DNA from: a virus
Direction: 5' to 3' (one strand)
Length of the DNA: 64,000 bases
Virus record (IMG/VR): IMGVR_UViG_3300008448_000016
Coordinates: 43,237-107,236 of that record
Shown here: positions 19,771 through 28,268 of the stretch, piece by piece
How the letters are laid out: each line of letters begins with the position of its first letter
Numbering within the stretch: position 1 is the first letter of the stretch
The notes under the pieces: generated by a model
Database searches by the model: none
Told to the model about the DNA's origin: nothing
The model's input: only the letters and a program-made list of their open reading frames with translations
Translations under genes and position numbers: made by a program

Positions 19771-20229
19771 TTATATATTAATGATCACAAAATCACTTGA
19801 TTCAAATGCTGAATTTGTGTTTTTATAATCTATTCTTATTTTTGCGGTATGTTCCAATTGAGATATGTTTGGTACGGTATACTCTCTATTACCTTCACCA
19901 TTCACATAAGTCCCTTTGTTTTCCTCCCCATCGGAAGCGTCGGTTATTTTTATATTAGTTATTGTTATTCCAGGTAAATAGGTTTCAACCGATTGTCTTA
20001 TTTCTGATTCAATTTCACTGAACGTAGGCCCATCTAATGGTTCAAAAATGTATTCATACAATCTACTACCAAAATCAGGTAAAAAATATCTAGTACCTTT
20101 TTTACTTAAAAGTAGATGAACCAAATTATTTCTTATTTCCTCATCAGGTGTGTCAGAACAATCCAAATATTTACCAACGTAAGAATCTAAAAAAGGAAAA
20201 CTAATACCATATGTAATACCATTTGCCAT
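19771..20229 (-). CDS. 25: Baseplate wedge protein gp25-like
   Basis: 152 residues (T4 gp25 is 132). The motifs NLVHLLLSKKGTRYFLPDFGSRLYEYIFEP and a following Glu-rich helix with TYLPGITITNI are characteristic of the gp25/GpW-lysozyme-like family, which joins the sheath to the wedge and is conserved in all contractile tails. It pairs with the gp6 gene immediately downstream. The start ATG at 20229 is preceded by an AT-rich leader with TATTTATG only 4 nt away and no Shine-Dalgarno sequence. Confidence 0.88.
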   Translation of the reverse strand: MANGITYGISFPFLDSYVGKYLDCSDTPDEEIRNNLVHLLLSKKGTRYFLPDFGSRLYEYIFEPLDGPTFSEIESEIRQSVETYLPGITITNIKITDASDGEENKGTYVNGEGNREYTVPNISQLEHTAKIRIDYKNTNSAFESSDFVIINI

Positions 20230-20233
20230 ATAA

Positions 20234-20241
20234 CATAAATA
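20234..20241 (-). promoter_or_regulatory. TATTTATG box before gp25 gene
   Basis: Coding-strand GTATATTTATG 4 nt upstream of the start. It is a weaker member of the box family because of the inserted TA and the very short spacing. Confidence 0.25.
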
Positions 20242-20271
20242 TACTGTTAGAATATTTTTAATTAAATAAAA

Positions 20272-20296
20272 AAATCACAACTCATTGTTGTGATTT
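20272..20296 (-). terminator. Intrinsic terminator after the 20282 gene
   Basis: Minus strand: AAATCACAAC, loop AATGA, GTTGTGATTT, then a T-rich run. The 10-bp perfect stem contains the stop codon of the small Cys-rich gene. It separates the replication/nucleotide module from the baseplate genes. Confidence 0.85.
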
Positions 20297-20509
20297 CTGT
20301 AAGTTTGTAGTACCTCTCTGATGTCTAGGTTCATATGGACAATTTAAACATCCACTACCGCAACATTTACCTCTTCTTATGTGATAAGATTCGGTCATAA
20401 CCATTCTTCCTTCTTTATCGTAGTAAAAATCACTTGGAAGGAGTTTGGGTGTTACAAACTCCTTCACAAATAATTCTTGTATCCAATCTTTAGATGAGTG
20501 AACTGTCAT
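20282..20509 (-). CDS. Small Cys-rich protein (DUF5522-like)
   Basis: 75 residues. The core YHIRRGKCCGSGCLNCPYEP (a C-C-x-x-x-C-x-x-C-P cluster) is the signature of a small bacterial family of unknown function that I recall as DUF5522, with the usual preceding (M/V)-x-T-E-x-Y-H-x-x-R-G. Four closely spaced cysteines suggest metal or cluster binding. It starts right after the ribonucleotide reductase stop, so the two are co-expressed. A role supporting the reductase (metal, thiol or cofactor chemistry) is an inference from linkage only. A terminator overlaps its stop codon. Confidence 0.7.
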   Translation of the reverse strand: MTVHSSKDWIQELFVKEFVTPKLLPSDFYYDKEGRMVMTESYHIRRGKCCGSGCLNCPYEPRHQRGTTNLQKSQQ

Positions 20510-20512
20510 AAC

Positions 20513-22372
20513 TTATACTATTTCACAAGCTCCACCGGCACAAGCCGCCTCACCACGAAGATCTGTATTATCTTGTAATTCAACAACCTTTGTTAAATCT
20601 ACATCATTTAATGTATTAAGTAATTTTTCAAAGGTTTCTTTATCACAATCCTCAAACGGTGCTTGGGTATATGTCCCACCATTATAGGGTAATACCGAAA
20701 GACCATTATAATGATCTCTGTTATTCCACATCCAATCACCAACAAGATCCCACTCATCTTCCTTAATAGAAACTGTTGCAGATACGTTGTGAGTATTTTG
20801 ACCAGTTCTATGTCCAGATCTAACCCATTCTTGTGAAACTTTCTTCACTCTTTCCAACATTTGGAATACAGATTCGTGTCTCAATATTGATCCTTCAGGT
20901 GATTTTTGAGGGATTGTAATAACCGCAGTATCATGAGGTCGGAAGAACTCATCTTCAATAAGTTCAGGATGATAAATTGATAGGTAAGTATAGATCGCCT
21001 CATTCTTACCTACTCTAATTCTTCTTAGATAATAATCATTATGCCAAGCATGAATACCCGATGAGGTTCCAAGGACAAGTGATGATGTTCCTGAAGGTTT
21101 TACTGTTGTTGTTCTTGCGGCTTTATTAATACCAATCAAAGAAGCAACTCTCTCATTCTCCTCTTTAACCGCCTTTGCTGCTGCTTTCATATCATAACCC
21201 AAAACAACACCAGATCCAATACCCGTCATTCCAACACCAATAAGGGCATCCTTTTCCGTTGTTCTTTTCCATACATCACGAAGATAATGGAAATCGGTAT
21301 AACCCGCCTGTAGAGTACCAATAAAAGCCGCTCCTCTAACTCTCTTATCAAAATCCTCTTGTGATTCAATATCAGAAGCATTTACCTCACAAAGATTACA
21401 GAACTGATATGGACGAAGTGCAATCTCACAACATGGGTTTGTACCCCAATCCTTATCGTTAGATAGGTAAATACCCGGTTCACCCGCTCCTGACAATTCA
21501 ATTCTCTTCCATAGATCCATAAAATATTCTTGAGTAATTTTATGTCTCAAAAGAACCGCAGAATTGTTTGCTCTACCTCTTTGTGGGTTTTGTTCCCACC
21601 ACGCCCCAGACTTACATGAAATCATTTCATCATCATCTGCGGAGAATAGTGAAATAAGTGCCGCTCTACGAATACCTCCCGCAAGAACCGCATCCGCAAT
21701 ATGACATACAATATCATGTACTTCAATAGGGGAAAGTTTCTCATTATCATTCTTTGCGTCCAAAACTTTTTTAATGTTATGAATACAATCTTTAAGTGGT
21801 TGAGGTCCTGGTGCTTTTCCTCCTGATGTTACTAAAAGAGCTCCTTTATGACGAATATCAGAAAAATCAAAAATAGGTGTTGATGACTTGTGTCCAAAAT
21901 ATGACTCAAGTAATACTTTAATTGCATCTGCCCACCCTTCAATACTATCACCGATCAGATATCTTCTTGTTCTATTTGGATTTGGTTTTAAAATTTCAGG
22001 TAGTTTGTCTACGTGATGTTTTTGTACTGAGAACCCAACTCCAGTTCCACCTAAAAGAAGGAACATTGTTTCTGAAAACGCATCCACATGATCAATAGGT
22101 AGATATGCACAATTGTAGATTCTATTTGGTGAAATTTCAATTGGTTTACCTCCAAACTGAAGTGATCTCATAGATGGTAAAATCTTTTTATCGTACACCA
22201 TCTTATATACCTCTTCAATCTCATCTTTAATTTGAGGGTATTTTTTTTGGTGCATTTCTTTATTTCTTGTCACCAGTTCTTCCCAAGTTTCTCTTCTTTG
22301 TTTTTCGGGATCATATTTCGCATATTTCATATACACGGTAATATCACTCAATATTTTCTGTGAAATGTCCAT
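20513..22372 (-). CDS. nrdJ: Adenosylcobalamin-dependent (class II) ribonucleotide reductase
   Basis: 619 residues, in the size range of monomeric class II enzymes. It reduces ribonucleotides to deoxyribonucleotides using a cobalamin-generated thiyl radical. Visible motifs are PSMRSLQFGG and RIYNCAYLP (first redox Cys), GGTGVGFSVQ, NPCCEIALRPYQFCNLCEVN (thiyl-radical Cys and second redox Cys), GMTGIGSGVVLG and TTTVKPSGTSSLVLGTSSGIH. The C-terminal CAGGAC (C-x4-C) is the dithiol that re-reduces the active site. No partner subunit gene is adjacent, as expected for class II. It supplies dNTPs for phage replication and sits with the replication genes. It makes the phage dependent on host or environmental B12. 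Gene symbol is by function. Confidence 0.9.
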   Translation of the reverse strand: MDISQKILSDITVYMKYAKYDPEKQRRETWEELVTRNKEMHQKKYPQIKDEIEEVYKMVYDKKILPSMRSLQFGGKPIEISPNRIYNCAYLPIDHVDAFSETMFLLLGGTGVGFSVQKHHVDKLPEILKPNPNRTRRYLIGDSIEGWADAIKVLLESYFGHKSSTPIFDFSDIRHKGALLVTSGGKAPGPQPLKDCIHNIKKVLDAKNDNEKLSPIEVHDIVCHIADAVLAGGIRRAALISLFSADDDEMISCKSGAWWEQNPQRGRANNSAVLLRHKITQEYFMDLWKRIELSGAGEPGIYLSNDKDWGTNPCCEIALRPYQFCNLCEVNASDIESQEDFDKRVRGAAFIGTLQAGYTDFHYLRDVWKRTTEKDALIGVGMTGIGSGVVLGYDMKAAAKAVKEENERVASLIGINKAARTTTVKPSGTSSLVLGTSSGIHAWHNDYYLRRIRVGKNEAIYTYLSIYHPELIEDEFFRPHDTAVITIPQKSPEGSILRHESVFQMLERVKKVSQEWVRSGHRTGQNTHNVSATVSIKEDEWDLVGDWMWNNRDHYNGLSVLPYNGGTYTQAPFEDCDKETFEKLLNTLNDVDLTKVVELQDNTDLRGEAACAGGACEIV

Positions 22373-22394
22373 TTTTTTTAATTTAATTTGTTTA

Positions 22395-23774
22395 TTAATT
22401 TTTTGATTCTTTTTGTTTTCTTTTTTCCATCAACTCTTTAACTCGTTGACGTTGTCTTTCTTCTTTTTGTTCTTCAATACCTAAAAATGTCATTGAACTT
22501 TCGGTATCAATCTCAAGCATTGAGTTGTCAAACTTACAATTTTCAAACACCACACCATCATCTCCGATACGAGACTTGGTAATTGCAATTGTGGCTAATT
22601 TTAGTTCTTTCTGTTGTAATGTTTTTGCAACAGAAATAATTACGTGTCCAACTTGAGCTTTTTTAATTGATCCTCCCATTTGATCTGTTGTAACAACTTC
22701 CGATGAGATTGAAGATCTATTTCCTTGAGTTGCAGTCCATCCAACAATGTTCAATTCATGACACATTGCTTCAAAACCTCTCATTACAGATCCTTCGCTC
22801 TTCCATTCATCACCTAAATTTTTGTCAGGAACAACACAATCAATATAATCTAAAACAACCATATCTATTTTATTACCATCTGCAATCATTTTTCTGATTT
22901 CGTTTTTGATCTGCAACATTGTTTTTGTGTCAGATGGTAATTTTTTTAAGATTAGTTGATTAGGCATTTCTTTTTGAATCTCATCCAATTTGTTGAGAAC
23001 TTCTTCTTTTTTGTCTGACAATTCGTCAGGATGAATCTTAGTCCAAAGAGTAATGTGTTTACGCTGAATTATCTTTGGGTTATCCTCAAAAAAGATCTGA
23101 AGTACGTTATTACCTAAGTTAAATGCGTGATTTGAGATCTTGGTTAAGAATGTTGATTTTCCAACCCCAGTTGGTGCCAATATAACACCAATCTCACCCT
23201 TAGCCAAACCACCTTTTAGTAGTCTGTCAATACCAGGAATTCCCATTGGGATTGGGTGTCTGTAATCATCATCCAACACCTGATCCAAATTACTAAACAC
23301 ATTTAAATTACTAATGTCTTTTTCACCAACCTGAAGAGCTTCTCTAAACATTTCCTCAATGGTATCATAACTTTCAAATTCTCCACCATCAACAATTTTT
23401 TGAGCTTTGGTCATTACTTTAACAACCTCTTGTTGCTTACAAAATTTAAGAGCCTTTTCTTGTACAAAATCCCCTCCATCTATAGGTGCGTCCTTAATTT
23501 TACCGATCATATCCAATACAATTTTGGATGCAACCTCTTGTTGTAATTCGGATTTAGTAATTTGTTCTAGTGTGTCAAATGAAGGTGTGTGGTTATACTT
23601 TTTATAGTATTCCTTAATCATTTGGATGATTAATTTAAAGTACTTATTTTCAAAATAAGTTGGTGAAATTACATCAATAATAGAATGTGCAAATTCTTTG
23701 TCTAAAATAATTTGATTCAATAATTGAATCTGAAAATTACTCCCTAAATAATCAAAATTTTTCTTTGTCGCCAT
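22395..23774 (-). CDS. 41: Replicative DNA helicase (DnaB/gp41-like)
   Basis: 459 residues (T4 gp41 is 475). The N-terminal helical domain (LNQIILDKEFAHSIIDVISPTYF) is followed by a RecA-like motor with Walker A LAPTGVGKSTF near residue 198, Walker B MVVLDYIDCV near 305, and a C-terminal DnaB-type segment (DQMGGSIKKAQVGHVIISVAKT, then AITKSRIGDDGVVFENC). The C-terminal tail is highly charged (KEERQRQRVKELMEKRKQKE). It unwinds the replication fork in 5'-3' direction. No primase is visible in the window. A GTATTTATC box and a rare Shine-Dalgarno-like AAGGGAG precede the start. Confidence 0.88.
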   Translation of the reverse strand: MATKKNFDYLGSNFQIQLLNQIILDKEFAHSIIDVISPTYFENKYFKLIIQMIKEYYKKYNHTPSFDTLEQITKSELQQEVASKIVLDMIGKIKDAPIDGGDFVQEKALKFCKQQEVVKVMTKAQKIVDGGEFESYDTIEEMFREALQVGEKDISNLNVFSNLDQVLDDDYRHPIPMGIPGIDRLLKGGLAKGEIGVILAPTGVGKSTFLTKISNHAFNLGNNVLQIFFEDNPKIIQRKHITLWTKIHPDELSDKKEEVLNKLDEIQKEMPNQLILKKLPSDTKTMLQIKNEIRKMIADGNKIDMVVLDYIDCVVPDKNLGDEWKSEGSVMRGFEAMCHELNIVGWTATQGNRSSISSEVVTTDQMGGSIKKAQVGHVIISVAKTLQQKELKLATIAITKSRIGDDGVVFENCKFDNSMLEIDTESSMTFLGIEEQKEERQRQRVKELMEKRKQKESKN

Positions 23775-23796
23775 AGTTTTTTTTCTCCCTTGTAAA

Positions 23797-23805
23797 GATA
23801 AATAC
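23797..23805 (-). promoter_or_regulatory. GTATTTATC box before helicase gene
   Basis: Coding-strand GTATTTATC 22 nt upstream of the ATG at 23774. It is followed by AAGGGAG about 10 nt before the ATG, one of the few purine-rich ribosome-binding-like sequences in this window. Confidence 0.45.
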
Positions 23806-23807
23806 TA

Positions 23808-24266
23808 TCAAGCTATATTAAATCCAGCGTATTCAAAATTAAAATTTTTACCTGAAAAAATGTCAGTTAGATCAGATAATATACCTTTTAGGTACGGGCG
23901 TAGGTCTACGGTGTATCTTACCTTTGGTGGGTATAGTTTAGCGTCAAATATTCTATGACAAATTGTCATATCTGATGTCTTAATAATCATATGATAATTC
24001 TCATCTCCATCGGTATAAGACGTATTTAAAATTTCAGGATTCTCCTGAATTTCGTATTGATTTTCCAACATATAAACAACCGTTCTCATCTTGAGATCTT
24101 TTTTCATGTTGTCGCATACCTGTTTTACATAATCATATAATTCCATAGATTTTTTAGATTCGGGATTAAAATCTCTAACATTAAAAAATCTTTGTACGAT
24201 AATACTCTCGTTACATTTCAAAAGGAATTCAACTTTTGTAAATTCTTGTTCTCTCATACTTTTCAT
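23808..24266 (-). CDS. Conserved-looking replication-module protein, unassigned
   Basis: 152 residues; M4 could equally be the start. The sequence is mixed alpha/beta, with FFNVRDFNPESKKSMELYDYVKQVCDNM and a C-terminal LRPYLKGILSDLTDIFSGKNFNFEYAGFNIA. The start overlaps the stop of the 5' nuclease gene by 4 nt (ATGA) and it ends 33 nt before the helicase gene, so it is embedded in the replication operon. I do not recognise the family. The position could suit a helicase loader or other replisome accessory, but there is no motif to support that. Confidence 0.65.
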   Translation of the reverse strand: MKSMREQEFTKVEFLLKCNESIIVQRFFNVRDFNPESKKSMELYDYVKQVCDNMKKDLKMRTVVYMLENQYEIQENPEILNTSYTDGDENYHMIIKTSDMTICHRIFDAKLYPPKVRYTVDLRPYLKGILSDLTDIFSGKNFNFEYAGFNIA

Positions 24267-25270
24267 TTTTTGTTTCTGTAATTTGTTTTTTCTTTTCTTG
24301 TTAATTTTAAAAATGGTTTTAAAAACTCAACCCAATTGTCATCACCTTTTGGTAAGTACTTAAAAAATCCGTCATCCATCATCATTCTAATCAGATTTCT
24401 ATATCCTCTACCATCAGGATCTAAACTTTCGGAATAGTATTGTTTAACCAATTCTTTACCTTCTTCTGTTATCATTGGTTTAGATAAATCAACCAACTTT
24501 TCATTTATTTCATAAAACTTATTCCCAAAAATACCATCTTTTGTTTTACCAACTATTAGATTGTTTAAAACAACACTTTTAGTTTGTTCTTGGAGTAATG
24601 TTTTACCCTTTGTTAAAATATCAGTAAATGAAATCTCTGAATCAAGTATTTCAGGGAATAATTTTATTAATGTTTTTTCTCCCATTAAACTTATTCCATC
24701 AATATTATCGGATGTATCACCAGCAAGTATTTTAAATGTTTTTACGTTGTAGTGTGGTATACTACAATCCTTAAATTTAATGTTATCCCCAACCCTATAA
24801 TATCTTTTTTGTTGTGGTGAATATATGGATACATTACTTGAAATTAATTGCGTGAGATCCTTATCGCTTGAGAATATAGTTTTGTGTTCATCTGATGATA
24901 TTTGACAATAATAAGCAATTAAATCATCCGCTTCAGCATTTTCAACTTCAAGTTGTCTAACAAACATTTCTTCCAAATATTGTTTTATTCTATTTTTTTG
25001 GTTAAGAAATGAATTTTCTTTTTCTTCAGTATATGAAGACTTTCTATTTCCCTTATACTTTGGGTATAATAGTTTTCTTTGGGATGAATTTTTATCTCCA
25101 TCCCAAAAGACAACTACTTTATTAAAGTTTGTTTCCTCTAAAAATTTACGTAAGGTGTTTAAAAAATGCCAAGTTCCACCAACGTGTTCTGATCCATTAA
25201 AGAAATCTTTAACACCGTGAAATCCTATTTTTAACAAATTGTTACCATCAACAATAAGTGTTTTGGTCAT
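24263..25270 (-). CDS. rnh: 5'-3' exonuclease/RNase H (FEN family)
   Basis: 335 residues from the ATG at 25270; the longer frame would need a TTG overlapping the UvsX stop. The 5'-nuclease acidic motifs are in order: TLIVDGNNLL, VVVFWDGDKNSSQRKLLYPKYKGNRK, NAEADDLIAYYCQ, TIFSSDKDLTQLI and LAGDTSDNIDGISLMGEKT, the last being the helix-hairpin-helix/H3TH region. T4 RNase H (305 residues) of this family removes RNA primers from lagging-strand fragments. It lies between UvsX and the helicase and shares a 4-nt overlap with the next gene. Assignment to the family is strong; the split between RNase H and general flap exonuclease roles cannot be decided from sequence. Confidence 0.87.
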   Translation of the reverse strand: MTKTLIVDGNNLLKIGFHGVKDFFNGSEHVGGTWHFLNTLRKFLEETNFNKVVVFWDGDKNSSQRKLLYPKYKGNRKSSYTEEKENSFLNQKNRIKQYLEEMFVRQLEVENAEADDLIAYYCQISSDEHKTIFSSDKDLTQLISSNVSIYSPQQKRYYRVGDNIKFKDCSIPHYNVKTFKILAGDTSDNIDGISLMGEKTLIKLFPEILDSEISFTDILTKGKTLLQEQTKSVVLNNLIVGKTKDGIFGNKFYEINEKLVDLSKPMITEEGKELVKQYYSESLDPDGRGYRNLIRMMMDDGFFKYLPKGDDNWVEFLKPFLKLTRKEKTNYRNKK

Positions 25271-25296
25271 TATAATTTTTTTAAATTGTTTGACAA

Positions 25297-26292
25297 TCAA
25301 TCTTCTTCTTCATTGGTGGATACATACTCATCTTTAAACTTAATTTCTCCATCTCCTCCAAGAATTTTATTCCAATAATCCGAATAATCCTTTTTATATG
25401 AATCCAACGCTGCTTTATCATCTTTTATATATCCTTGAGGTACGGCAATTATTTTACCGTCTTTATATGAAATACCATTTACGTGATTTTTAAGAACCGA
25501 TATTTTCGTTCTAATCGCATAAGACACGGTTCTACCGTTTTTAGTTGCGGTAATATGATTAATACCCGCCTTTTTCTGATTTCCAAATAGGAACACAAAT
25601 GAACACGCCAACCAAAGTGCCTCACCACCCTTTGCCTTGATTTCAGGCTGACCAAATGGGTTATCAGGTAGATCAACCCAAGGCTGATTAACAACAACCA
25701 TTGTGTTATAGTATGGATAATCTTCCTTCTTTGATTTGGCAATCCTTGAGTGAATTCCCATACCTATTTTATCCGCCAAAGCCGCGGCATTGTGTTGTTT
25801 ACCACCTTTACCATCATATGTCATTTTACATGGGATAGATCCGACAGAGTCCCATAAAAATAACAAATTATAAGGTATATCCCCTTTTTCTTGAGCGTCA
25901 ATCAAATCATTGATAAAATCAGTTACTTGCTCAATATAATCAAAAGAATCATTAAAAATGAACATTCCATCCCAATCACCTTCTTCTGTTTGTTCCGCTT
26001 CTAACCCTAATTCAACTGCGTGTTTCCAAGACCATTTTCTTTCAGTAATGATAAAAACAGGAAGATGACCCTTTTTTTGTGCATCTGCCGCCGCCAAAAT
26101 CATTGCGGTTGTTTTAGATGAATTTGAGTGTCCCAAAAACATATTTATACCACCCATAATAGGCCCAGGTAAACCACAAGCATCCATAAACGCTTCACCA
26201 CAATTATAATATGACTCAGGTTTGTATTTTGTTTTTGTTGAGTATTTACTCTTTATTGACTCTAACGTTATTTCTTTTTTCTTAATTGCCAT
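25297..26292 (-). CDS. uvsX: RecA-like recombinase UvsX
   Basis: 331 residues (T4 UvsX is 391). The P-loop is at residues about 54-62, GHSNSSKTT, with Ser replacing the second Gly of the classical Walker A. Walker B is LLFLWDSVGSIPC near residue 148, followed by the RecA-like region MVVVNQPWVDLPDN and GGEALWLACSFVFLFG. The C terminus is acidic (STNEEED). It catalyses strand exchange for recombination-dependent replication and repair, with gp32 encoded immediately upstream and a terminator between the two genes. Confidence 0.88.
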   Translation of the reverse strand: MAIKKKEITLESIKSKYSTKTKYKPESYYNCGEAFMDACGLPGPIMGGINMFLGHSNSSKTTAMILAAADAQKKGHLPVFIITERKWSWKHAVELGLEAEQTEEGDWDGMFIFNDSFDYIEQVTDFINDLIDAQEKGDIPYNLLFLWDSVGSIPCKMTYDGKGGKQHNAAALADKIGMGIHSRIAKSKKEDYPYYNTMVVVNQPWVDLPDNPFGQPEIKAKGGEALWLACSFVFLFGNQKKAGINHITATKNGRTVSYAIRTKISVLKNHVNGISYKDGKIIAVPQGYIKDDKAALDSYKKDYSDYWNKILGGDGEIKFKDEYVSTNEEED

Positions 26293-26323
26293 AGTTAAAT
26301 CTGTTTTTTAAAAAGATAAAAAA

Positions 26324-26350
26324 AGGTAGTGACATTGTAAATCACTACCT
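26324..26350 (-). terminator. Intrinsic terminator after gp32
   Basis: Minus strand: AGGTAGTGA, 9-nt loop, TCACTACCT, then a run of T. The 9-bp perfect stem lies in the 79-bp gap between gp32 and UvsX, allowing much higher gp32 transcript levels than for downstream genes. Confidence 0.9.
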
Positions 26351-26371
26351 ACGATATAGGATATCTTTTTT

Positions 26372-27235
26372 TTAGAATGGTAACTCTTCATCTACCTCTT
26401 CATCTACTTGTGGATCAACAGATGGTTTTGACTCTGATTTTGTACCTCCAATTGATGTTTCCCCAACTTCGTCGTTTGAGTAAACGTATCCTCCTTTTTC
26501 GGAATCCCAACGTGGAGTTTCTCCTCTTGCAATTGCCTCAAGATACTCAACAGGTTTCTTTGAATAGACATCTTCCCAAGTTAATTCATCATTAACCCAA
26601 GAATCTGCAGTTTCCTTGTCTTCGTGGATTGGTGCAGGATCATCATACATTACTGTTTGGATCACAGTATAAACCGCACCTTTAGGTGTTTTCGCTTTGG
26701 TCAATTCCAAAATCAAATCACGTCCTTTATCAGAATCAGTAATATCACCTTTTGCCTTCCAAATAGGAATAATCTTATCAAGAATTCCTTCTTGTTTGTA
26801 ATTGTGTTTAAAACGCCAAAATTTAACACCATCTTGCTCGTTATCACGATCAACTACTTTTACAATATAAAATTTACGAGCTTTATATTGTTTAGCAAGT
26901 TCTTTGTCGGAATCTTTTCCTGTTGACATAAGTTCCTCATAAACTTCATTAAGAGGTGAACGTTCATTGTCATTTTTTCCCGGATCATAAAACTTTTGCC
27001 ATTTTCCGTCCACAAGGATCTCGTGGAACCATACTTCTTTGAACGGTGAAGATCCGTCTAATGTAGGTAGAATACGAACTCGTTTCTGACCTTGCTTTTC
27101 GCTGTCTTTAAGAATTGCCGCGAAATACTTCTTCATTCTTTCATCTTGAGACATTTTTGAGGTAGAAGATGAACTACCTTGTTTTGAGTTCTCATACTGA
27201 GCCAAAACTGAATCTAAAACATTGTTTGTCGCCAT
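26372..27235 (-). CDS. 32: Single-stranded DNA-binding protein gp32-like
   Basis: 287 residues (T4 gp32 is 301). The Ser-rich N terminus and basic SQDERMKKYFAAILKD are followed by an OB-fold core with RVRILPTLDGSSPFKEVWFHEI and the pattern RKFYIVKVVDRDNEQDGVKFWRFKHNYKQEGI typical of phage gp32 proteins. The C terminus is acidic and ends DEEVDEELPF, resembling the D-D-D-I-P-F type tip of bacterial SSB that recruits partner proteins. It coats ssDNA at forks and during recombination with UvsX. It is the first gene of the replication block and is followed by its own terminator. Confidence 0.87.
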   Translation of the reverse strand: MATNNVLDSVLAQYENSKQGSSSSTSKMSQDERMKKYFAAILKDSEKQGQKRVRILPTLDGSSPFKEVWFHEILVDGKWQKFYDPGKNDNERSPLNEVYEELMSTGKDSDKELAKQYKARKFYIVKVVDRDNEQDGVKFWRFKHNYKQEGILDKIIPIWKAKGDITDSDKGRDLILELTKAKTPKGAVYTVIQTVMYDDPAPIHEDKETADSWVNDELTWEDVYSKKPVEYLEAIARGETPRWDSEKGGYVYSNDEVGETSIGGTKSESKPSVDPQVDEEVDEELPF

Positions 27236-27301
27236 ATATATTAAATTAAAAGTTTACGTAGAAAATATAACTGTATAAAAGTAAATTGTCAAATAAAAAA
27301 T

Positions 27302-27339
27302 CGTAATTATGAAAGGGATTTCTCCCTTTCGTTATTACG
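27302..27339 (-). terminator. Strong intrinsic terminator with GAAA loop
   Basis: Minus strand: CGTAAT, 3-nt bulge, GAAAGGGA, GAAA tetraloop, TCCCTTTC, 3-nt bulge, ATTACG, then ATTTTTTA. The two-part stem of 14 bp overlaps the stop codon of the proline-rich gene and ends the hub/baseplate module before gp32. Confidence 0.9.
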
Positions 27340-27991
27340 GCATCATATCTTCGTCATCATAAGTATCAAAAGTTGTTTTAATTTCTTTTGGTGAAAAATC
27401 TTCAACCTCATCAGTAGTTAAAACATATTCATTTTTTCCAGATTTTTCCATGTCTTCCATTTTGTCATCAAAAAAATCTGATAATTTTTGATTAAATGGA
27501 CCTGAATCCAAACTTCTCAATTCCAATTTTTCTTCAGGTGTTTTAGGTCTATATTTTTCAACTTTTTGTTCAAGTGAATTGATTGCCCCAACCAACTTAT
27601 CCATCTCACCCAATCTACTCTCAAGATTTTCTAATTGACTAAATAATTGATTAAAATATTCTTCTTGTTTTTGTTCAAGATTTTTTTGAGAATCAACTAA
27701 ATCAGTTATTTCAAGTTCCTCTTTATCCTCTTCTTCTTTACCAACTTCTTCAACGTCAGGATCTGTTGCAACATCAATAGGTTGTGGTGTTTCAGCTGCC
27801 GGTGGTTCTGGTGCTGGAGGAACTGCCCCTTCAGGTGCGGGAGCTTCTCCTACGGGTGGAGCTCCAAGATCAGGTGCCGGAACTTCTCCGGTAGGTGGTG
27901 GTGGTAATTCACCAGCTTCTTGTTCTAAAATGTAGTTATTAATTGAATTGTGTCTTCTAATTTCTTCAATTATTCTATCGTCTATTTTCAT
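27335..27991 (-). CDS. Proline-rich, acidic coiled-coil protein, unassigned
   Basis: 218 residues in three parts. Residues 1-26 are a charged helix. Residues about 27-75 are an Ala/Pro/Gly/Glu-rich linker with repeats of the form A-P-x-P-x-G-E. Residues 85-145 are a predicted coiled coil (DLVDSQKNLEQKQEEYFNQL, LENLESRLGEMDKLVGAINS). The C-terminal 70 residues are acidic (DTYDDEDMMP). It lies at the end of the hub module, 3 nt after the preceding gene. The layout suits a virion scaffold, linker or assembly protein. No family recognised. Confidence 0.65.
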   Translation of the reverse strand: MKIDDRIIEEIRRHNSINNYILEQEAGELPPPPTGEVPAPDLGAPPVGEAPAPEGAVPPAPEPPAAETPQPIDVATDPDVEEVGKEEEDKEELEITDLVDSQKNLEQKQEEYFNQLFSQLENLESRLGEMDKLVGAINSLEQKVEKYRPKTPEEKLELRSLDSGPFNQKLSDFFDDKMEDMEKSGKNEYVLTTDEVEDFSPKEIKTTFDTYDDEDMMP

Positions 27992-27994
27992 TTC

Positions 27995-28219
27995 TTAACC
28001 ATTTAAAAGTTGTTTAATACCTGACTTGGTTTCTACTTGTATTTTTTTATTTGTATTCATTGTATTATCAACTCTTTCAATTAGACCATCTTTCATTCTA
28101 ACTGTATAACAATCTCCTGTGTCCAAATCACACACTTCTTTAAATCCGTTACCGGCATCTTTCTCTGATATTCTTGTGTTCTTACCAAGATAATTATCTA
28201 AAATAAATTTTACGCTCAT
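27995..28219 (-). CDS. Small protein, unassigned
   Basis: 74 residues, starting MSVKFILDNYLGKNTRISEK, with a Cys pair (VCDLDTGDCYTVRMKDGLIERV) and a basic C terminus. The frame is well supported by a TATTTATA box upstream and by tight linkage to the following gene. No recognised family. Confidence 0.6.
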   Translation of the reverse strand: MSVKFILDNYLGKNTRISEKDAGNGFKEVCDLDTGDCYTVRMKDGLIERVDNTMNTNKKIQVETKSGIKQLLNG

Positions 28220-28233
28220 AATTATTGTTTTAT

Positions 28234-28243
28234 TATAAATATC
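28234..28243 (-). promoter_or_regulatory. GATATTTATA box before 28219 gene
   Basis: Coding-strand GATATTTATA 14 nt upstream of the ATG at 28219, in the 49-bp gap after the 2184-residue gene. Confidence 0.45.
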
Positions 28244-28268
28244 ATTAATTACAGAAAAATTTACTTTT

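Noticed and set aside
26377-26926. Plus-strand open frames antisense to gp32
   Set aside because: They mirror the strongly supported gp32 gene, have low-complexity Leu/Ile/Phe composition and no motif; shadows.
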